A DNA stretch of 64,000 nucleotides from Halopelagius inordinatus (GTDB taxonomy: Archaea > Halobacteriota > Halobacteria > Halobacteriales > Haloferacaceae). Positions 1 through 8,633 of the stretch are shown here, one piece after another. The notes under the pieces were generated by a model, which searched no databases, was not told where the DNA came from, and worked only from the letters and a program-made list of their open reading frames with translations. The stretch lies in the NCBI RefSeq assembly GCF_900113245.1, contig NZ_FOOQ01000001.1, forward strand, positions 1,418,770-1,482,769. The letters run 5' to 3'. Position numbers and translations under genes: made by a program. Positions within the stretch are counted from its first letter, which is position 1. Every line of letters begins with the position of its first letter.

Positions 1-942
1 GGCTTGGTCGGCCGCGGATTCGCCCTCGGCCGCCAGTTCGGCCGCCTCGGAACTCGTCCGTTCGACTTCCTCCGCCGTCGCCGCGACTTCCTCGACGGTG
101 GCGCTCATCTGCGACACTTCCTCGGAGACGGTCTCCATGTCCGTGGCCTGTTCGTTCGCGATGTCGCGGATGCTCTCTGCGCGGTCTGAGACGACCTCAG
201 AAGAGTCTATGAGTTCGTCTACGGGCGCGCTGACGTCCCGTTCGACGTCGGCGGCGAGTTCCCGTCGGCGGGCCGCTTGCGTGCGGGCCTGTTCGCTGTA
301 GGAGTGGATGTACGTCTCCATGGCGACCTGCTGGTCCATCGAGAGGAGTTTCAGAATCGAGAGCGCTCGTTCGACCACGGCGTCGACGGCGTCCGCGACG
401 TTCTCACCCGCGGCGTCGCCGCCGTCGAGGCCGAGGCGGCCGAGAACGCCGGTGGGCGACGTATCGGACGGCCCGCCGAACTCCCGTTTGACCTCCTCGC
501 CGATGGCCGAGATGAGGCCCTCGTAGTAGACGTTGTACGCGCCGAGGTAGAACGTCGGGCCCACGTCGAGGTAGTCGTGAATCTTTCCGATACGGGCCCG
601 CCGCGCGAAGTACTCCCTGTCGTACTCGCCGCGCCCGAGGCTCTCGACGTAGTTCGCTTGGTCCCGTCTGAGCACGTCGAGTCCCTTCGTCGAACTGTCG
701 ATGATGTCGACGGCGTCGGCGTGGTCGGTCAGGTGGTCGTAGAACGTCTCGGAGAGGTCCGCAGACACCGACTCGAAGAGGTGGTCCATCTCCGCGAGGC
801 GCCGCGCGTCCGCGTCCGTGAACTGATTGAACTCCTTTCGCCACTGAATCTCGTCGCTGTCGACGCCGAGTTCCTCGAGGAGGCCCTCGCCGTCGACGGA
901 TCCCCGAATCGCCGCGTCGACCGAGGGCGCGTTGTCTGCCAT
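1..942 (-). CDS. Globin-coupled aerotaxis transducer (HemAT type), N-terminal part
   Basis: The first 314 residues of a soluble chemotaxis transducer; the 3' end lies outside the window. Residues about 30-185 form a protoglobin-like sensor domain, with His122 (context RIGKIHDYL) in the place of the proximal heme ligand of HemAT proteins. A long helical region follows, and from about residue 240 the sequence looks like the start of a methyl-accepting signalling domain (repeated VSEEVSQMSATVEEVAATAEE-type heptads). There is no membrane segment. By family knowledge it binds O2 through heme and signals to CheA/CheW for aerotaxis. The ATG lies about 25 nt downstream of a TAATATT box (971-977), as expected of a leaderless transcript. 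The signalling tip cannot be checked here. Confidence 0.85.
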   Translation of the reverse strand, partial: MADNAPSVDAAIRGSVDGEGLLEELGVDSDEIQWRKEFNQFTDADARRLAEMDHLFESVSADLSETFYDHLTDHADAVDIIDSSTKGLDVLRRDQANYVESLGRGEYDREYFARRARIGKIHDYLDVGPTFYLGAYNVYYEGLISAIGEEVKREFGGPSDTSPTGVLGRLGLDGGDAAGENVADAVDAVVERALSILKLLSMDQQVAMETYIHSYSEQARTQAARRRELAADVERDVSAPVDELIDSSEVVSDRAESIRDIANEQATDMETVSEEVSQMSATVEEVAATAEEVERTSSEAAELAAEGESAADQA

Positions 943-969
943 ACCGAATCGTCGGGTAGTTCGGTCCTT

Positions 970-979
970 GAATATTACC
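970..979 (-). promoter_or_regulatory. TATA box of the HemAT gene
   Basis: TAATATT on the minus strand, about 25 nt before the ATG at 942. The spacing fits a leaderless archaeal transcript. Confidence 0.5.
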
Positions 980-1049
980 TGCCAGTTATCAGCCGGAATA
1001 ACCGCACGGCGGGCGAAGTTTCACGGGACGCCGACGCGTCTCTCGACGC

Positions 1050-1685
1050 ATGGACGGAGAGCGATTCCGAAGCGACGTCGAGGCGGCGAAGGAGACGGAG
1101 TTGAACCGACTCGGCTCCCAGCAGTTGCTCGTCGCGTTGACCGACGCGGAACTGACGGCCGAACGCGTCCTCGACGTGGCGGCGGCGAGCGAACACGCCG
1201 CCCGGGAGACGTTCCGCGGGTGGGCCGACGACGAGAACGACGCGGACGCCCGCGAGGCGTTCCTCGAGGTGGCGCAACAGGAAGACGACCACCTCCGCCG
1301 GGTGACCGACGAACTCGACGGGAAGTGGGAGGCGGACGGCGACGCGGGGCCGATGCACGCGTACCTCCGCGGGCGAGAGTCGACGATAGAACGCATCGCG
1401 GGCGGGATGGTCGGACGCCCGTTAGTGAGCCTCCGGACGCACATGCAGCTTATCGGCTTCTTCGTGAACGAGGCGGACGAACGCCGCGCGGACGTGATAC
1501 GCGATTTGAGGGCCGAGACGGGAGACGTTCTGGCGGACGGCGTCGAACTCCTCGAAGCGAACTGCGAGACGGACGACGACTGGCAGTCCGCGCAGATGGT
1601 CGCCGAGTACACCGTCCAACTCGCCTACGACGACTACGCCGACGCCCTCAGAAATCTCGGGTTCGACCCCCGGTCGGTCTGTTGA
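1050..1685 (+). CDS. Ferritin-like/rubrerythrin-like helical protein
   Basis: A 211-residue, highly acidic, all-helical protein. The first half contains a Glu/His pattern (EHAARETF near residue 49 and EVAQQEDDH near residue 72) reminiscent of the ExxH iron-binding helices of ferritin-like proteins. Homologues of this general type are widespread in haloarchaea and are usually named only as rubrerythrin-like. The function is not known to me, and metal binding is an inference from spacing. The stop is followed one base later by the ATG of the MOSC gene, so the two are probably co-transcribed. It diverges from the HemAT gene. Confidence 0.7.
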   Translation: MDGERFRSDVEAAKETELNRLGSQQLLVALTDAELTAERVLDVAAASEHAARETFRGWADDENDADAREAFLEVAQQEDDHLRRVTDELDGKWEADGDAGPMHAYLRGRESTIERIAGGMVGRPLVSLRTHMQLIGFFVNEADERRADVIRDLRAETGDVLADGVELLEANCETDDDWQSAQMVAEYTVQLAYDDYADALRNLGFDPRSVC

Positions 1686-1686
1686 G

Positions 1687-2235
1687 ATGACCGCAGACGC
1701 AGACATCCGCGGACGCGTGGAGGCCGTCTGGACGAGTCCGGAGGAGGGCGCGCCGATGGAGTCCCGCGAGTCGGTGGAGGCGGTGGAGGGCGGACTCCGC
1801 GGCGACCGGTACCTCCTCGGAACCGGTTACTACTCGCCCTACGACGTCTGTCAGGTGACGTTCGTCTCGGCGGCGGCCATCCGAGAGATACGCGAGGAGA
1901 CGGGAATCGACCTCTCGGACGGACGCCACCGACGGAACATCGTCGTGAGCGTCTCCGACCTCCGCGGGTTACTGGAGACGACGTTCGGAGTCGGGGAAGC
2001 GCAGTTCCGGGGAACGCGCCCGCGCCCGCCCTGCGCGCACGTCGAACGCGTCGCAGACGAGGAGGGCGTCGCCCGCGCACTCGGCGACGGGCGCGGCGGC
2101 ATCTGCGCCGACGTGGTGACGCCGGGGACGGTTCGGACGGGCGACGAACTCGAAGTCGTCGAATCCGACCCGCGGACGGAAGGGAGGTCGATCATCGACC
2201 GCCTGCGCGGCGAGGACGGCGAGAACTCGGCGTAG
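1687..2235 (+). CDS. MOSC domain-containing protein
   Basis: A 182-residue protein built almost entirely of a MOSC (molybdenum cofactor sulfurase C-terminal) domain. Typical features are the opening strand with acidic 'GRVEAVWTSPEEGAPM', the GGLRGDRY turn near residue 37, and the PCAHVERV motif near residue 118, whose Cys is the conserved sulfur-carrier position. Family members transfer sulfur or bind Moco-type pterins; the substrate here is unknown. It begins one base after the stop of the upstream ferritin-like gene and likely depends on the same transcript. Confidence 0.85.
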   Translation: MTADADIRGRVEAVWTSPEEGAPMESRESVEAVEGGLRGDRYLLGTGYYSPYDVCQVTFVSAAAIREIREETGIDLSDGRHRRNIVVSVSDLRGLLETTFGVGEAQFRGTRPRPPCAHVERVADEEGVARALGDGRGGICADVVTPGTVRTGDELEVVESDPRTEGRSIIDRLRGEDGENSA

Positions 2236-2263
2236 ACGGCGTAGCCTCGCCGTCGCCGACCGC

Positions 2264-3223
2264 TCAGGGGAAGATGCTCTCGGGGAGGTACGCCGTCACC
2301 GTCCAGTTCGGCGCGTCGACGACCTGACTCACCTTCAGGTCCACCGCGACCGAACAGAGGATGTACGCCTCCCCGCGCGTCAGGCCGCGTTCGGATTCGA
2401 GGTGAGTTATCATGTGTCGAACCGCTTTCTTCGTCGCGTCCATCAGGTCGTCGGCGATGCCGGTGGTGGCGTACATCGGTTCGTCCGCGCCCGTCGGCGT
2501 GAACGGCCCCGTCGTCTCCACCTCCGGTTGCTCGATGGACTTGTCCGTCAGAACGTCGAACCGCGCGGTGACGAACATCGGCGCTTCGACGCCCGTGACG
2601 GACACCTCGCCGTCCCCCTGCGCGGCGTGGCAGTCGCCCGTCGAGAACAGGGCACCCTCGACTTCGACCGGGAGGTACACCGTCGACCCCTCAGTCATGT
2701 GTTTCACGTCCACGTTGCCGCCGGTGTCCCGAGGCGGAAGCGTGTCGTGTTCGCCCGCCTCGCCGGGCGCGGTGCCGATGATTCCGGGGAACGGGTCCAG
2801 CGGTATCTCGATGCCGTCGACGAACGCCGCCGTGTCGCCGTCGAACCCCCAGACGTGGAGGCCGCCCTCGTCGAAGTCATCGGGGAGGAGGCCGAGGCCC
2901 ATCTCGCCGGGGAGAAAGCCCGTGTACCCCCAGCCTTTGTGCTCGAAGTCGAGAAGTTCGACGGCGAGAACGTCGCCGGGTTCTGCGCCTTCGACGTAGA
3001 CTGGGCCGGTGAGTGGGTGAACCGGGTCGAGGTCCACGTTCACGAGGTCGTCTACGGTCCCGTCGCGCCCGACCTGACCGTCGAGTGCGTCGCGGCACTC
3101 GAAACGGACCACGTCGCCGGGTTCGACCGTCGCCACCGGGTCGAGACTGTTGTCCCAGACGTGGTGGACGTTCTCGTCGTCGTCGCTCAGTTCGCGGTCT
3201 ACCGTGTGGTCGTCGGAGGACAT
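2264..3223 (-). CDS. Acetamidase/formamidase family protein
   Basis: A 319-residue member of the FmdA/AmdA family, which hydrolyses formamide, acetamide or related short amides to ammonia and the acid. The full domain is present: N-terminal WDNSLDPVATVEPGDVV, then HPLTGPVYVEGAEPGD, the DCHAAQGDGEVSVTGVE segment typical of the family, and a C-terminal CSVAVDLKVSQVVD. Length matches the family (about 310-330). There is no signal peptide, so it acts in the cytoplasm and probably in nitrogen scavenging. It ends close to the MOSC gene (convergent) and appears to be a single-gene unit. The precise amide substrate cannot be read from the sequence. Confidence 0.9.
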   Translation of the reverse strand: MSSDDHTVDRELSDDDENVHHVWDNSLDPVATVEPGDVVRFECRDALDGQVGRDGTVDDLVNVDLDPVHPLTGPVYVEGAEPGDVLAVELLDFEHKGWGYTGFLPGEMGLGLLPDDFDEGGLHVWGFDGDTAAFVDGIEIPLDPFPGIIGTAPGEAGEHDTLPPRDTGGNVDVKHMTEGSTVYLPVEVEGALFSTGDCHAAQGDGEVSVTGVEAPMFVTARFDVLTDKSIEQPEVETTGPFTPTGADEPMYATTGIADDLMDATKKAVRHMITHLESERGLTRGEAYILCSVAVDLKVSQVVDAPNWTVTAYLPESIFP

Positions 3224-3323
3224 TCGCTACCGACCGACGCACCGAGAGAGCATCAATATGTAGTTGCCGAAAAGATACGTCCGAGGGGTCGATTCGACGC
3301 CGCGCGTCACCCGTTCGGCGACG

Positions 3324-3389
3324 TTACGCTTCGTCGAACCGCGCGAATCGCAGAATCGCTGGCTCGACGAACCTTACGCTTCGTCGAAC
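3324..3389. repeat. Direct repeat of the 3' end of the dehydratase gene
   Basis: The 16-mer TTACGCTTCGTCGAAC occurs at 3324-3339 and again at 3374-3389, 50 bp apart. The second copy is the stop and last codons of the gad-like gene. The first lies just beyond the gene, so the last codons plus stop have been copied downstream. Confidence 0.8.
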
Positions 3390-4612
3390 AGCGTTTCGCC
3401 CGTGACCATCTTCTCTTCGACGACGTCCATGTCGAGCGTCAGTCCGAGACCGGGTTTCTCCGGAATCTCGATGTGGCCGTCCTCTATGACCGTCTCCTCG
3501 ACGAGGTCCGACCACCAGTCGAGTTCGTACGAGTGGTACTCGACGGCCAGCGAGTTGGGGATGGCCGCGCCGACCTGCGCGGACGCCATCGTCGCGATGG
3601 GCGACGAGACGTTGTGCATCGCGACGGGGATGTAGTACTGGTTCGCGACGTCGGCTATCTTCCGCGTCTCGCGCATGCCGCCGACCTTCGGCAGGTCCGG
3701 CGCGACGATGTCCACCGCTTGGTTCTCGATGAGGCGGCGTTCCTCGGTGACCCGGTAGCGGTTCTCGCCGACCGTGATGGGCGTGATGGTGGACTTCGTG
3801 ACCTGCTCTTGGACTTCGAGGTTCTCCGGCGGGACGGGGTCTTCGAGCCACCAGACGTCGTAGTCCTCGATGGCGTTCGCGAGGCGTTGTGCGGAGTTCG
3901 CCGAGAACGTCCAGTGACAGTCGAACGCCACGTCCGCGCGGTCTTTGACTCGCTCCGTCACCTTCTCGACGATTTCGGCCTTGTGACGGACCTCGCCGGG
4001 GCGGAGGTGGCGGTTCGCGCGGTCCTTCTCGTGGCCCGAGGGCACGTCGAGGTCGAACTTCAGGGCGTCGTAACCGAGTTCCTCGACGACGCGTTCGGCC
4101 TCGTCGGCGCACGCTTCGGGGTCGGCCTCTTCTTCGGTGTGGCAGTCGCAGTAGACGCGAACTTCGTCGCGGTACTTCCCGCCGAGCAGTTGGTAGGCGG
4201 GGACGTCGAGAATCTTGCCCGCGAGGTCGTGAAGCGCGATTTCGATGCCCGAGATGGCCGTGACGGTGACGCCCTCGACCGACCCCTCACCCGACATCTT
4301 CTGGACGAGGTGTTCGAAGAGGCGGTCGATGTCGAGGGGGTTCTCCCCGACGACGAACGGCTTCATCCGTTCGATGAGTTCCGGGACGCCCGCGCCCCAG
4401 TAGGCTTCGCCGGTGCCGACGACGCCCGCGTCGGTGTAGACGCGGACCAGCGTCCACGGGAAGTTGCCGTCTATCATCGTCGTCTGGACGTCGGTAATCT
4501 CGACGTCGCGGCTTCCGCCCCGTTCGCCGGTGACGCCCATCGTATCGGCGGAGAGTTCCCGCATCGTGTACTCCGCGTTCGGGTCGTGAAGCTCCGAGTA
4601 GTCTCTGCTCAT
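3374..4612 (-). CDS. gad: Enolase-superfamily sugar-acid dehydratase (gluconate/galactonate dehydratase type)
   Basis: A 412-residue mandelate racemase/muconate lactonising (enolase superfamily) dehydratase. An N-terminal capping domain is followed by the barrel, with the acid ligands spread over VAFDCHW, WLEDPVPPENLE and ITVGENRYR and the C-terminal catalytic His region in AMHNVSSP. It removes water from an aldonic acid to give a 2-keto-3-deoxy acid. Position and sequence type match the gluconate dehydratase of the Haloferax semi-phosphorylative Entner-Doudoroff pathway, which lies just before the fructose cluster in H. volcanii (from memory). I chose the ATG at 4612 rather than an upstream extension because MSRDYSELHDP starts just after a TTTACG box and the extension would overlap that promoter. 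Galactonate or xylonate as substrate cannot be excluded. Confidence 0.85.
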   Translation of the reverse strand: MSRDYSELHDPNAEYTMRELSADTMGVTGERGGSRDVEITDVQTTMIDGNFPWTLVRVYTDAGVVGTGEAYWGAGVPELIERMKPFVVGENPLDIDRLFEHLVQKMSGEGSVEGVTVTAISGIEIALHDLAGKILDVPAYQLLGGKYRDEVRVYCDCHTEEEADPEACADEAERVVEELGYDALKFDLDVPSGHEKDRANRHLRPGEVRHKAEIVEKVTERVKDRADVAFDCHWTFSANSAQRLANAIEDYDVWWLEDPVPPENLEVQEQVTKSTITPITVGENRYRVTEERRLIENQAVDIVAPDLPKVGGMRETRKIADVANQYYIPVAMHNVSSPIATMASAQVGAAIPNSLAVEYHSYELDWWSDLVEETVIEDGHIEIPEKPGLGLTLDMDVVEEKMVTGETLFDEA

Positions 4613-4729
4613 AGCTCCGACTTCACTCGATATGTCGTAAAGGTTTTCGCTCTTGCAGCGAACCGCGACTGCCGCGCCCACTCTCGTCTGCGGGCGACTC
4701 TCGAAGCGGGGCTATCGATACCGGAGCGT

Positions 4730-5998
4730 TCAGAGTTCGTCGAGGACGTTCAACACGTAGGCGATGCGGAGCACCGACGCGGCGTCGCCGCGGTCGTAGA
4801 CGAGTTCGTCGGTGTCTCGGACGTGGTCGAGAACCTCCTGAGAGGCGTGTTCCGGCGCGGCGGCGATGCCGGCGTTGTTCTCTTTGGCCCACCGCATCAC
4901 GCGGAGGTCGGATTTGCTGTCGCCCATCACGAGGACGAACGGGTCGTCGACGTCCAGAACGCCGAGAGCGGCCTTCACGCCCTCGGTCTTGTTGAGTTCG
5001 AGCGAGCCGATTTCGGCCGCGTCAGCGTGGTAGTACGCCACGTCGATGCGTTCGAAGAGCGACCGGACCACCCCCGGAACGTTCTCGGGGTCGCAGTCGG
5101 GTGCGGCGTCCTCGGCGTCGAGGACGGTCGCTATCTCCGGGTCGGCGTCGGCGTAGTACGCCCGCGCCCACTCCTCGGGGGTGGCGTCCGCGGGGGCGGC
5201 GTCCGCGGCGTCCGCGGCGTCCTCGGCGGCGTTGTAGACGGCGCGGCCGAGAAGGTCCACGAGGTAGACCAGACCGCGGTCGATGACCGCCGCCGCCTCG
5301 TCGCTCCCGATGTCGAAGTTCGGTTTCAGCGTGACGTTGAACTCGTTTCCCTGCAGGTGGACCGATTCGCGCAGGTCGTCGGGCGCCTGCGGGAGGACGC
5401 GCGAGCGAATCTCGTCGAACACCTCGCGGACCGAAGCGTCCAACTCGTCGTAGAGGAGTTTCTTCGTCCGAGAGCCGTGTCCGGGCGTGAACACGCCGGT
5501 TCCGGCTTCGTAGACGATGCTGAACGTCCCCGAGTGGACGAGTTCGTTGCCGAGGCCCTGAATCATGAACCCCTTGACGTTCTCCAACGTCTGGCCGGTG
5601 CAGATGACGATTGGGACGCCCGCCTCGTGGAACTCCGTGAGGAGGTGAAGCGTCTGGCGCGGAATCTCGTTGTCCGTCCGACCGGCCGACCGAAGCGTCT
5701 CGTCGACGTCTAAGACGAGAGCGTTCACGCCACGGTCGTACTTCGAGTGGAGGTCTAAAGCCGTAAACGCCTGGTCGCGCGACGCCCGCGCCGCCACCTC
5801 GGCGAACTCCTCGCCCGCGGCGAAGGCGTCGCGTATCTCGTCTTTCCGTTCGTCTAGTTCGTCGCTCGCGTCCTGCCAGTAGTCGAGGGCCGTCCGGGAA
5901 TCCACCGGGGGAAACACGTCCAGAAAGTCCTGTAAGTCTCGAATCGACTCGGCGTCGTAGTCGGCGTAGAGGCGAAAGACGAGGTCGTACCGCTCCAT
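4730..5998 (-). CDS. HAD-superfamily hydrolase
   Basis: A 422-residue haloacid-dehalogenase-type phosphatase. Motif I is present as ALVLDVDETLRSAG near residue 94, motif II as IVICTGQT, and motif IV as LVMGDSKSDLRVMRWAKENNAG near residue 363. The DxD nucleophile/acid pair and the GDxxxD Mg site are therefore intact. The Ala/Asp-rich insertion around residues 260-275 (AEDAADAADAAPADAT) looks like a flexible linker. The first 90 residues are a helical extension not typical of small HAD enzymes. The substrate is unknown. It has its own promoter region and sits between gad and a divergent small gene. Confidence 0.8.
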   Translation of the reverse strand: MERYDLVFRLYADYDAESIRDLQDFLDVFPPVDSRTALDYWQDASDELDERKDEIRDAFAAGEEFAEVAARASRDQAFTALDLHSKYDRGVNALVLDVDETLRSAGRTDNEIPRQTLHLLTEFHEAGVPIVICTGQTLENVKGFMIQGLGNELVHSGTFSIVYEAGTGVFTPGHGSRTKKLLYDELDASVREVFDEIRSRVLPQAPDDLRESVHLQGNEFNVTLKPNFDIGSDEAAAVIDRGLVYLVDLLGRAVYNAAEDAADAADAAPADATPEEWARAYYADADPEIATVLDAEDAAPDCDPENVPGVVRSLFERIDVAYYHADAAEIGSLELNKTEGVKAALGVLDVDDPFVLVMGDSKSDLRVMRWAKENNAGIAAAPEHASQEVLDHVRDTDELVYDRGDAASVLRIAYVLNVLDEL

Positions 5999-6109
5999 AC
6001 CGAGTTGCCGTCCTCCGGGGTGAAAAAGGGTGCCTGCTCGGCGACGTCTGCCGCCGAGGCCGGTGCCGTCGGGGAAACCCTCAAACGGGTGCTATCCGTA
6101 TCCGTCTGC

Positions 6110-6571
6110 ATGAGCGATTGGACCGACAGCATCGTCGGCGACCGGATGACGGTCGACAGGGAGTTCAACGACCGAGTCAACGGGTCGGAGTTCACTCGCC
6201 AAGAGTGGGGCCTCATCATGACGGCGACGGAGTTCGAGATAGAGAACGCCTCCGACCCCGAGGAGGCGCGAATCGTCGCCGACACCGAGAAACTACCGCA
6301 GATAATGCCCGAACTGGACAACGTCCGTTCGCAGATGGCGCAGATGGGGGGGTCCCCCGGCAGTGGGGGTGGAGGTGGGGGTGGCGGCGGTTCCGGCGGA
6401 GGACTGTTCGACTCCATCAAGGGGGCACTCGGACTCGGCGGCGGGGGCGGTGCCGACAAAGAGAGACTGGAGGCGGCGGAGCGACTCGTCCAAGAGTACG
6501 CCGACGAACTGCAGACCCACCTCGAAAGCCGCGGCAAGTGGGACCAGGTCCGAATCGCGTATCAAGAGTGA
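6110..6571 (+). CDS. Small haloarchaeal protein, DUF5799 type
   Basis: A 153-residue acidic protein in three parts. Residues 1-75 are a helical conserved block (WTDSIVGDRMTVDREFNDRVN...). Residues about 80-115 are a glycine-rich, probably disordered linker around LFDSIKGALGLG. Residues 118-153 are a conserved C-terminal helix (LEAAERLVQEYADELQTHLE). The pattern is that of haloarchaea-specific DUF5799 proteins; no biochemical role is known to me. The ATG at 6110 gives the conserved start MSDWTDSIVGDRMTVD; earlier in-frame codons add unrelated residues. Confidence 0.75.
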   Translation: MSDWTDSIVGDRMTVDREFNDRVNGSEFTRQEWGLIMTATEFEIENASDPEEARIVADTEKLPQIMPELDNVRSQMAQMGGSPGSGGGGGGGGGSGGGLFDSIKGALGLGGGGGADKERLEAAERLVQEYADELQTHLESRGKWDQVRIAYQE

Positions 6572-6617
6572 CGCCGCCGGGGACGACCCACAGAGGACTC
6601 CCTTGACGCGAGTCGAC

Positions 6618-6767
6618 TCAGACTTCGTCGCCGCCGTGAAACAGGGTCATCTCCTCTGCCTCGTAGATGTTGATGAGTTCGGTCACGATTTCGTCGTAAC
6701 TCTCGTCTTCGACCCGCAGGCTATCGAGGCGCGACACCGTCTCTTCGTCGAGGGTAATCTGCGGCAT
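6618..6767 (-). CDS. 49-residue haloarchaeal protein, DUF7557-like
   Basis: A short complete ORF beginning MPQITLDEETVSRLDSLRVE and ending with TLFHGGDEV. It resembles the small antitoxin-like proteins (TLDEETVxRLDxLRVEDESYDEIV) common as single genes in haloarchaeal genomes, with a short strand and two helices as in ribbon-helix-helix or VapB-like folds. No partner toxin lies next to it. The function is unknown. Convergent with the DUF5799 gene. Confidence 0.7.
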   Translation of the reverse strand: MPQITLDEETVSRLDSLRVEDESYDEIVTELINIYEAEEMTLFHGGDEV

Positions 6768-6882
6768 ACGTACGCGGTCGGTTGCGAGAGGCATAAGTGC
6801 CCGGGAGAACGTAGCTCGACGGGAATTTCAGCGCCGATAACGTGTGGGTGGAGCGAACGCGCTCCGGCGCGCCTCGGGTCCG

Positions 6883-7875
6883 TCAGTCGTACAGACTCTG
6901 ACCGGCGCTTCCGGAGACGTCCGCGAGTTCGGCGTGAACGTCCGCGATTCGAGAGCGGATATCTCGCCCGACGACGCGGGGGTCGAACACGTCTTTGTTC
7001 GGCGACCACTCGGTGTCGTTGAAGAACGTGTCTCTGTCGTCTTCGACGCCCTCCGGGGGCACGATGGCCTCGGGGTTCTCGCGGTAGAGGTCGTACGCCG
7101 TCCGCGTGTACTCGTACTGGTACCGGGTGTCTTTGTTCACCTTGCAGATGCCGTGTTGGAGCATCTGCTGGAGTTGGTCCGGTTGGACGCCCGACGACCC
7201 GTGCAGAACGAGGGGCGTGTCGAGTCCGTGGTCCCGCAGGGCCTCTCGGATGTCCGCGGCGAGGTCAGGACGGAGTTCGAGGTCCTTTCCCTTCGCGACG
7301 CCGTGTTGGGTCCCGACCGAGATGGCCAACAGGTCACAGCCGGTTCGGTCGACGAACTCCACGGCCTGTTCTGGGTCCGTGTAGAACGCCTCCTCGGACT
7401 CGATTTCGTCCTCGACGCCCTTTATCTGGCCGAGTTCCGCTTCGACGAGAACGTCCGCACCCGTCTCGTCGACCATCTCGACGACGCGACGACTCCGTTC
7501 GACGTTGTCCTCGAACGCCTCGTGAGAGGCGTCTATCATTATCGAGGAGGGGATATCGAGTTCCATCTGCGTCTCGATGAACTCCATATCCGTCTGGTGG
7601 TCCATGTTGAGGAAGACGCCGACGTCGTGGCGGTCGGCCATCACCTCGATGTAGTTGCCCATGGCCCGGAGTCCGGCCACCGGGTCACCGTTCCCGGCGA
7701 ACGAACACGCACCACCGCTCATCTGGAGGAGGATGTCCGACTCCGCGCGTTCTGCGCCCTCCAAGAGCCCCATCATGACGTTCGGTTCGGCCACGTTACT
7801 GGCGACGAGGCCGAACCCCTCTTCTAAGGCCGCGTCGTACACGTTCGCGAGTTCATCTCCGCCGTAGAACGACAA
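6883..7875 (-). CDS. fba: Class II fructose-1,6-bisphosphate aldolase
   Basis: A 330-residue class II aldolase that cleaves fructose 1,6-bisphosphate to dihydroxyacetone phosphate and glyceraldehyde 3-phosphate. Zinc-site and phosphate-site signatures are visible: [29 protein letters not shown] and VLHGSSGV. It is the last gene of the fructose cluster, the position it also has in H. volcanii, where the class II enzyme serves fructose breakdown. The only start that fits the conserved [13 protein letters not shown] opening is TTG at 7875, preceded by the ribosome-binding sequence GAGGTGA about 6 nt upstream. A TATA-like GTTATTAGG lies near 7911-7918, giving it a promoter separate from the PTS genes. 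Confidence 0.93.
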   Translation of the reverse strand: MSFYGGDELANVYDAALEEGFGLVASNVAEPNVMMGLLEGAERAESDILLQMSGGACSFAGNGDPVAGLRAMGNYIEVMADRHDVGVFLNMDHQTDMEFIETQMELDIPSSIMIDASHEAFEDNVERSRRVVEMVDETGADVLVEAELGQIKGVEDEIESEEAFYTDPEQAVEFVDRTGCDLLAISVGTQHGVAKGKDLELRPDLAADIREALRDHGLDTPLVLHGSSGVQPDQLQQMLQHGICKVNKDTRYQYEYTRTAYDLYRENPEAIVPPEGVEDDRDTFFNDTEWSPNKDVFDPRVVGRDIRSRIADVHAELADVSGSAGQSLYD

Positions 7876-7904
7876 TCTGTGTCACCTCGTCTACGCCGTC
7901 ACGG

Positions 7905-7960
7905 GCGACCCTAATAACGTATGCGAACGAGTACCGTTTCTGCGCGTTCGTTCGATTCCC
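7905..7960 (-). promoter_or_regulatory. fba promoter with TTCG/CGAA elements
   Basis: A TATA-like GTTATTAGG (about 7911-7918, minus strand) precedes the SD-bearing leader of fba. Just upstream the region carries GCGAACG near 7923 and CGTTCGTTCG near 7949, which form a spaced CGAACG/CGTTCG inverted repeat. Similar elements occur at the glpR and ptfC promoters. Confidence 0.4.
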
Positions 7961-8052
7961 TCCCGGATGAACGCTACCGCGGACGGGAGCGTTCAGAGTC
8001 CCCGCTCGGACGGTTCGAGAGCGTCTCGCCCTCCGGAACCGGTGACCGTTCG

Positions 8053-8097
8053 TGACTGTCAACTCTGGCGCGATGTTTGTTGCCAATCGTGACAGTC
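8053..8097. repeat. Nested inverted repeat between ptfB and fba
   Basis: GACTGTCA (8054-8061) is exactly complementary to TGACAGTC (8090-8097). Inside it TGGC and GCCA pair again around a 12-nt loop. The element sits between the end of ptfB and the fba promoter. It could be an operator, a transcript-end hairpin or an RNA processing signal. Confidence 0.55.
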
Positions 8098-8159
8098 GGA
8101 AATACGCACGTCGACGGGAACGCCCGGCGGCGAGAGAGAGCGGAACCTCGAAAGAGAGA

Positions 8160-8633
8160 CTAGGAGAACAGTTTTTTCAGTCGGGCGAACAGGCCTTTCT
8201 CCCTGTCACCGCCGCGACGCCGTTGTTGCTGCGGTTCGGGGTCGGCCGCGGATTCGCTCGCGGACTCCGCCTCGGGAGCGTCGGCGTCTGCTGTGTCGCC
8301 GCCGACTTCGACGGTTTCGGCCGCTCCGCTCTCTACGAGGTCCGCGGCCTTCTCGATGAGGCCCTCGGCGTCGTTGACGCCGTCTTTGACGGTTCCCTTC
8401 ACGAGCGGTTTCCCCTCGAAGCGGTCCCGAGAGACGGAGGTGTCGGAGGCGACGATGACCGCGTCCGCCTCGGCGATGTCTCCGCTACTGAGTTCGTTCT
8501 CCGCGCCCATCGCGCCTTGCACTTCGACTTTGATGTCGTGGCCGAGTCTGTCGGCCGTCTGTTCGAGGTTCTCCGCTGCCATCTGACTGTGTGCGATACC
8601 GGTCGGACAGGACGTGACTGCGACTAGTTTCAT
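8160..8633 (-). CDS. ptfB: Fructose PTS enzyme IIB
   Basis: A 157-residue EIIB(Fru). Cys9 in VTSCPTGIAHSQ is the phosphorylated residue, which receives phosphate from EIIA and gives it to fructose during transport. The canonical domain ends near residue 105. The tail is an acidic Ala/Asp/Glu linker (about 110-135) followed by a basic stretch and an amphipathic end, EKGLFARLKKLFS, which could tie this otherwise soluble subunit to the membrane near EIIC. That role is my inference. The ATG overlaps the ptsI stop by 4 nt, so the two are translationally coupled. In bacteria EIIB is usually fused to EIIC; here it is separate, as in Haloferax. Confidence 0.92.
   Translation of the reverse strand: MKLVAVTSCPTGIAHSQMAAENLEQTADRLGHDIKVEVQGAMGAENELSSGDIAEADAVIVASDTSVSRDRFEGKPLVKGTVKDGVNDAEGLIEKAADLVESGAAETVEVGGDTADADAPEAESASESAADPEPQQQRRRGGDREKGLFARLKKLFS

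Noticed and set aside
5101..5286. Arg-rich open frame opposite the HAD gene
   Set aside because: Low-complexity frame generated by G/C-rich third positions in the antisense strand of a real gene; no start signal or protein family.
6363..6500. Gly-rich repeats in the DUF5799-type gene as a possible repeat array
   Set aside because: The Gly codon runs encode a flexible linker; no repeated unit beyond the codons.
7876..8159. Possible small gene in the fba-ptfB gap
   Set aside because: Short frames there have no family, no SD and no stable start; only the repeat and promoter are supported.
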